Source: Homoserinimonas sp. OAct 916
GTDB lineage: Bacteria > Actinomycetota > Actinomycetes > Actinomycetales > Microbacteriaceae
Direction of reading: 5' to 3'
DNA: 64,000 nt
Assembly (NCBI RefSeq): GCF_003260275.1
Contig: NZ_QJHB01000004.1
Coordinates: forward strand, 243,504 to 307,503
The position numbers were made by a program, and so were the translations under genes. Of this stretch, positions 60,193 to 64,000 are shown piece after piece (the first letter of the stretch is position 1; each line of letters opens with the position of its first letter). The notes beneath the pieces were generated by a model. It saw nothing but the letters and a program-made list of their open reading frames with translations. It made no database searches and was not told the origin of the DNA.

Positions 60193-61071
60193 ATGACATT
60201 CAATGACAAGGCTGACATCTCGCGAGGAAAGGCGTCTAAACGGGGCCGTAACACCGGGCTCGCCGTTGGTGGCGGCGGGCTGGGGCTGGTCGTACTCTTC
60301 GTGATATCCCAGTTTCTCGGTGTCGATATCACCGGGCTGGCCGATGGCGGTCAGGCGCCGGCCGGGCCGGAGTCGAGCCTCGACCAATGCCTGACCGGGG
60401 CCGATGCGAATGAGAACATTGACTGCCGCATGAAGGGTGCGGCCGCATCCCTCGACGAATACTGGGCTATCGAGTACACCGATCTGGGCGGCGACTACGT
60501 CTCTCCCCAGAACCTGCAGTTGTTCAGCGGAGCCACACAAACCTCCTGTGGTTCGGCATCGAGTGCCACAGGGCCGTTCTACTGCCCACCAGACGAGACC
60601 ATTTACCTTGACACCAGTTTTTACGACGAACTGCGCGGCCGGTACGGGTCCAGCGGTGGCCCGCTCGCCGAGATGTATGTCGTCGCGCACGAGTGGGGGC
60701 ACCACATCCAGAACATCTCGGGGACTCTCGAAAAGGCGCAGGACGGGAAGACCGGTCCTGACTCCAACGGGGTGCGTGTTGAACTGCAGGCCGACTGCTT
60801 TGCCGGATCATGGACCGCCGCGGCCTCCAAAGTCGAAGACACGCACGGGGTCGCCTACCTGCAGCCGGTGACGCAGGCCCAGATCGAGGATGCCCTGAGT
60901 GCGGCATCGGCTGTGGGCGACGACCGGATCCAACAGGCCGCAACCGGCCAGGTGAACCCGGAGAGTTGGACCCACGGCTCGAGCGAGCAACGCCAGCGCT
61001 GGTTCATGACCGGGTACGACCAGGGTGCGGCATTCTGCGACACGTTCGCTGTGAGCGGCCCCGAGCTCTAG
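60193..61071 (+). CDS. Neutral zinc metallopeptidase (YpfJ family)
   Basis: A 292-residue protein: short basic cytosolic N-terminus, one transmembrane helix (GLAVGGGGLGLVVLFVISQFLG), then an extracytoplasmic domain with HEWGHHIQNISG carrying the zinc histidines and catalytic glutamate, and RVELQADCFAGSW with a further acidic ligand. FYCPPDETIYLDTSFYDEL is also conserved in the family. The protein substrate is unknown. Confidence 0.92.
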   Translation: MTFNDKADISRGKASKRGRNTGLAVGGGGLGLVVLFVISQFLGVDITGLADGGQAPAGPESSLDQCLTGADANENIDCRMKGAAASLDEYWAIEYTDLGGDYVSPQNLQLFSGATQTSCGSASSATGPFYCPPDETIYLDTSFYDELRGRYGSSGGPLAEMYVVAHEWGHHIQNISGTLEKAQDGKTGPDSNGVRVELQADCFAGSWTAAASKVEDTHGVAYLQPVTQAQIEDALSAASAVGDDRIQQAATGQVNPESWTHGSSEQRQRWFMTGYDQGAAFCDTFAVSGPEL

Positions 61072-61171
61072 GGCGAGTGAGCCGATCGCCCTGACCGTGC
61101 CTGCTCCCGCCATGCCTCGACAAAAGCGGAGCGATTAACATGGAAGGCGCAGCGCACAGACTGGAGAACTC

Positions 61172-61762
61172 GTGATGCGCGATCCATCCGATGACCGGCA
61201 GCTGAACCCAGCTGAGAGCGACCAGCCGCCCTCCCGCCAGCGGTGGTACGGTGCGCGCTGGCGGCGCAGGACCCCTGCCCGGCTGCCGATGAACAGCGAC
61301 ATCGAGGTGGCCCGCAATGTGGTCGGGGTGCCGGTCATCGTGCAGATCCGGCCCCGCTATCTCGCTGTCGCCGCGATCGGCGGCGCCCTGGGTGCCGCAG
61401 CACGCTTCGTACTGACGCAGAGCACCCCGATCTGGGAGACGCTGTCGGCCGGAACCGTCGTGGTCAATATCGTCGGGCCCTTCTTCTTGGGGGTGCTTCT
61501 GCAAGCACTGGCCGAACGCACGGAGACCAGGCGAACGCGCGCCCTGCGCCTGCTGGTCGGGGTCGGTTTCCTGGGAGCGCTCACGAGTTATGCCCAACTC
61601 GCCGTTGATGTGGTCGTCGTTGCCGAGAACACTCATGTGTTGTTGGCTGCCGGTTACGCAGCAGCGACGCTCGTCGCCGGTGCCGGGGCGGTCTGGTTGG
61701 GGATCTTCAGCGCGAAGAACTGGCACAGACTGGTACGCCAGCGCGAGCGGGTGGACGAATGA
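61172..61762 (+). CDS. crcB: Fluoride channel CrcB/Fluc, subunit 1 (long N-terminus)
   Basis: A 196-residue protein with four transmembrane helices. GGALGAAARFVLTQ and GTVVVNIVGPFFLGVLLQAL are Fluc signatures, with the asparagine that lines the pore. About 65 polar residues precede helix 1, longer than usual for the family. GTG and ATG starts are adjacent, after GGAG. It overlaps the second crcB gene by 4 bp, as in heterodimeric Fluc pairs. Confidence 0.9.
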   Translation: MMRDPSDDRQLNPAESDQPPSRQRWYGARWRRRTPARLPMNSDIEVARNVVGVPVIVQIRPRYLAVAAIGGALGAAARFVLTQSTPIWETLSAGTVVVNIVGPFFLGVLLQALAERTETRRTRALRLLVGVGFLGALTSYAQLAVDVVVVAENTHVLLAAGYAAATLVAGAGAVWLGIFSAKNWHRLVRQRERVDE

Positions 61763-62133
61763 TCATCGGCACCTTCTTCGTCGCCGTCGCGGGCGGGATC
61801 GGAGCAGCACTCCGACTCGCCGTGAACGGATTCGTCCACCGGCGTGTGCTGACCAATTACCCGGTGGCGATGTTCTTCATCAACGTAAAGGGCTCTTTTC
61901 TGCTCGCCCTCTTCACCGGGCTGACCGCAGGACGCATCCTGCCGGAGCAATTGGGCCTATACGCCGGAGTCGGGATGGTCGGCGGGTTCACCGCGTTCAG
62001 CACGACCAGTTTTCAGACTCTGCGCCTGTTGCAGGAGCGTCGCACCTGGTTGGCCATCGTGAACTCGTTCGGGATGCTCGCGGTCGCCATCATCGTGGCT
62101 GGCTTCGGTCTGTGGCTCGGCCGGGCGCTGTGA
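61759..62133 (+). CDS. crcB: Fluoride channel CrcB/Fluc, subunit 2
   Basis: 124 residues, four helices: FFVAVAGGIGAALRLAVNG, NYPVAMFFINVKGSFLLALFTGL and GVGMVGGFTAFSTTSFQTLRL, with the pore asparagine and the phenylalanine box of Fluc. Together with the preceding gene it should form a dual-topology-like heterodimer that exports fluoride. No fluoride riboswitch was recognised upstream of the pair. Confidence 0.92.
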   Translation: MIIGTFFVAVAGGIGAALRLAVNGFVHRRVLTNYPVAMFFINVKGSFLLALFTGLTAGRILPEQLGLYAGVGMVGGFTAFSTTSFQTLRLLQERRTWLAIVNSFGMLAVAIIVAGFGLWLGRAL

Positions 62134-62312
62134 CCGTTCACGTCGTCTCGCACTGCTGTGTAGAACACGTGCCCCATCACACGTTCCCACCCCCCTGCGC
62201 TCGTGACTCGGCGAGCTCAGAGTCGGTTGCGAATCGGACCCCTCCGGCCGCAGCCATCGGCATACGCTGCGCTGACAGCCCACTGCGCTCACCGGGCTCT
62301 GGCTCTTTCCGT
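62134..62312. other. Intergenic region between crcB and the PIG-L gene
   Basis: No gene or clear structure seen. A -10 box for the next gene lies at 62313-62318. Confidence 0.5.
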
Positions 62313-62324
62313 TAGCTTGTTTGA

Positions 62325-63080
62325 ATGACTCTTCACGAATCCACCGCACCCGGGCAGCCCGCTTCGATCGAGCTCTTTGACGACACAGACATCCGGCGGA
62401 TTCTCTGTGTGGTGGCTCATCCGGATGACATGGAATATGGCGCCTCAGCGGCAGTCGCGGAATGGACCGCGCGAGGCATCGAAGTTGACTACGTGTTGCT
62501 GACCGCAGGTGAAGCCGGCATTCGAGACCAGGACCCCGGCGAGGTGGGACCGCTGCGAGCCGAGGAGCAACGCGCGGCCTGCCACCTCGTGGGAGTGAGT
62601 GGGTTGACCATCCTGGACCTGCCCGACGGGCTGCTTGAAGCCGACCTGACCACCCGCGCTGAGATCGCGCGACAGATCCGCAGGGTCAAACCGGATGCGG
62701 TTCTCTGCACCACGTGGGAGCTGGAGACGCCCTGGGGACTGAATCACGCCGACCATCGAGCAACCGGCCTGGCCGTGGTGGATGCGATTCGCGATGCCGA
62801 CAATCCCTGGCTGTTCCGGTCACAACGGGTGGACGAGGGGCTTGACGCGTGGTCGACTCGCTGGTTGCTCGTCACCGGAACCACACCGACCCATGGCGTC
62901 GAGCTGAGCGAAAGGTCTGTGGAGTTGGGTATCGCTTCGCTCGAAGCCCATGAGGTGTATCTGGCTGCGTTGCCCGACCACATTCCTCCGCGGGAGCTCA
63001 TCACCCAAGTGACCCGCGGCGGTGGAGAAGCGGCCGGCGTTGACTTCGCACTGGGAGTGAGAGCCATTCGGATGGGCTGA
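62325..63080 (+). CDS. PIG-L family deacetylase
   Basis: A 251-residue zinc deacetylase of the LmbE/MshB type: VVAHPDDMEYGASA (zinc His and Asp) near residue 30 and a later histidine in NHADHRATGLAV. It acts on N-acetylglucosamine-like substrates. TAGCTT (62313-62318) lies 6 nt before the ATG. Mycothiol deacetylase is possible but the length and context do not prove it. Confidence 0.88.
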   Translation: MTLHESTAPGQPASIELFDDTDIRRILCVVAHPDDMEYGASAAVAEWTARGIEVDYVLLTAGEAGIRDQDPGEVGPLRAEEQRAACHLVGVSGLTILDLPDGLLEADLTTRAEIARQIRRVKPDAVLCTTWELETPWGLNHADHRATGLAVVDAIRDADNPWLFRSQRVDEGLDAWSTRWLLVTGTTPTHGVELSERSVELGIASLEAHEVYLAALPDHIPPRELITQVTRGGGEAAGVDFALGVRAIRMG

Positions 63081-63155
63081 GGTGTTTCGCCCTGCGACGG
63101 GTCTTCTTCGGCCGGAATTAGGGGCTTGTCCTCCACAGCTTGGCTGGGATGTCAC

Positions 63156-63164
63156 TTATCCACA
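63156..63164 (+). promoter_or_regulatory. Perfect DnaA-box-like sequence upstream of the DUF222 gene
   Basis: TTATCCACA matches the DnaA box consensus exactly, with a weaker TTGTCCTCCACA upstream at about 63126. It lies 65 bp before the DUF222 ATG. A single box does not define an origin. Confidence 0.35.
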
Positions 63165-63228
63165 GAAACACGGTCTGAACAGGGGTTCTGGTGGGTTGAA
63201 TGTCGGTGGCTGGTGCTTGAATGAGAGC

Positions 63229-64000
63229 ATGAACACCCCGACCGGTCAGCTCGAGACGATCCGCGAACAGCTCGCGGCCGTCACCGCTGGCAACTCGATC
63301 ACCGGTCTGTCCGGTGACGACCTGTTGCGGGTCACCGGGGCCATCGAGCAGGCCGGCCGGCTGGTGGATGCCCTCCGGGTGACCGCGGCCGCCGAGATCA
63401 GTCACCGGTCCCGGTACGAACTCGGCTCCGCCGGGCTTTCCGCGCAGAAGGGCTGCCGCAACGCGGGCGACCTCATCGAGCGCGTCACCCGGGTCTCCGG
63501 GCGCACCGCCCGAGACCGCATCGTGTTGGGCGAACAACTCCGCCCGCACTCCTCCCTGACCGGGGACGAACTCCCGGCCCGGTTCCCGGCGGTCGCCGCC
63601 GCGTTGACCGGCGGGGCACTCGGGGTGGACGCGGCGTCCGCGATCGTGACCACCCTGCTGCCAGCCCTGCCCACGGCCGGTTTTTCGGCGTTGCAGGGCG
63701 CCGAGCACCAGTTGGTGGCGGCCGCGACCGGGACCGGCCCCGACACTCCGGTCCCGGCTGGGGCTGATGAGATTCGGCGTCAGGGTCAGGTGTGGCAGAG
63801 CGTTCTCGATCAGGACGGCAGCCGGCCGTCCGAGGAACGCGTCCTCGCCAAACGGGGCTTCGGTCGGGGGGGTCGCCCGGGACGGCCTGATGGTCGGCCG
63901 GTACGCGCTCGCGCCGGACGTGTATGCGAAACTGCAACGCGTCTTCGACGCCTATATCCTCACCCGTACCGCGCCGAGGTTCTTCACCGACGAAGAACTC
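63229..64000 (+). pseudogene. DUF222/HNH endonuclease-type protein, frameshifted in a G run, cut by window edge
   Basis: The ATG at 63229 opens a frame typical of DUF222 proteins (LRVTGAIEQAGRLVDALRVTAAAEISHRS; CRNAGDLIERVTRVSGRTARDRI; EERVLAKRGF). At the run of seven G (63866-63872) the match leaves this frame and continues in the next one as GVARDGLMVGRYALAPDVYAKL and FDAYILTRTAPRFFTDEEL. With six G the frame would be continuous. The C-terminal HNH domain would lie beyond the window. Sequencing error is possible. Confidence 0.8.

Noticed and set aside
61072..61171. Possible fluoride riboswitch ahead of the crcB pair
   Set aside because: Only a 6-bp GGGCGA/TCGCCC stem is present; the conserved fluoride aptamer core (GGNGAUGG...UGAUG) is not seen.
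63120..63228. Possible replication origin because of a DnaA-box-like sequence
   Set aside because: A single perfect box and one weak box, with no dnaA, dnaN or AT-rich unwinding region nearby.

Overview
The window is a GC-rich chromosomal segment of an actinobacterium, most likely a member of the Microbacteriaceae or a close Micrococcales relative. This rests on the full menaquinone pathway, a 32-residue bS22-type ribosomal protein beside a BldC-like regulator, a DUF4229 protein, an AspRS of the archaeal/tRNA(Asn) type, a DUF222/HNH gene at the right edge, and many genes whose ATG or GTG lies 6-7 nt after a TAnnnT box (leaderless mRNA style). The genus is not determined.

Layout. 1-4.1 kb: tail of an MFS transporter, an aldo/keto reductase, a lactate-permease-type transporter and a lipoprotein. 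4.13-9.89 kb: a decayed integrated element bounded by a 35-bp direct repeat of the 3' part of tRNA-Met. It carries an AbiE-like HTH/nucleotidyltransferase pair with its own promoter, a 5'-truncated luciferase-like oxidoreductase, an F420/NADP-type reductase, an HxlR regulator, a multiply broken MFS gene, an integrase lacking its catalytic C-terminus and an excisionase-like gene. 9.86-12.4 kb: tRNA-Met, tRNA-Thr, an M23 peptidase and tRNA-Tyr. 12.5-25.6 kb: YajQ, a ferredoxin-NADP reductase type enzyme, and the menaquinone genes (polyprenyl synthase, menG, menF, menD, menA, menE, menB, menC) with PPK2 and two small membrane proteins among them. 25.7-30.5 kb: cytochrome c maturation (ccsB, resB, ccdA, resA) and a phosphatase. 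30.6-39.3 kb: housekeeping genes (aspS, glutaredoxin, bS22, bldC-like, arsR, trkHA, proC, a cation efflux protein, tadA, upp).

39.3-47.5 kb is the most unusual stretch. It holds a sparse 1-kb region with a promoter and a Met/Cys-rich leader-like peptide ahead of a winged-helix regulator, a MarR gene coupled to a flavin amine oxidase that looks circularly permuted, six 17-bp tandem repeats just upstream of idi, and an ECF-type sigma factor fused to a zinc-finger, membrane and extracellular Ig-like region. 48-56.5 kb is a catabolic block: four genes in line with valine degradation, then a membrane cytochrome b overlapping etfA/etfB, then a second large acyl-CoA dehydrogenase. This suggests electron flow from acyl-CoA to ETF to the quinone pool made by the menaquinone cluster. 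56.7-63.1 kb: an F420-type oxidoreductase, one-carbon folate genes, a zinc peptidase, a paired crcB fluoride channel and a PIG-L deacetylase. The window ends in a DUF222 gene with an apparent homopolymer frameshift.
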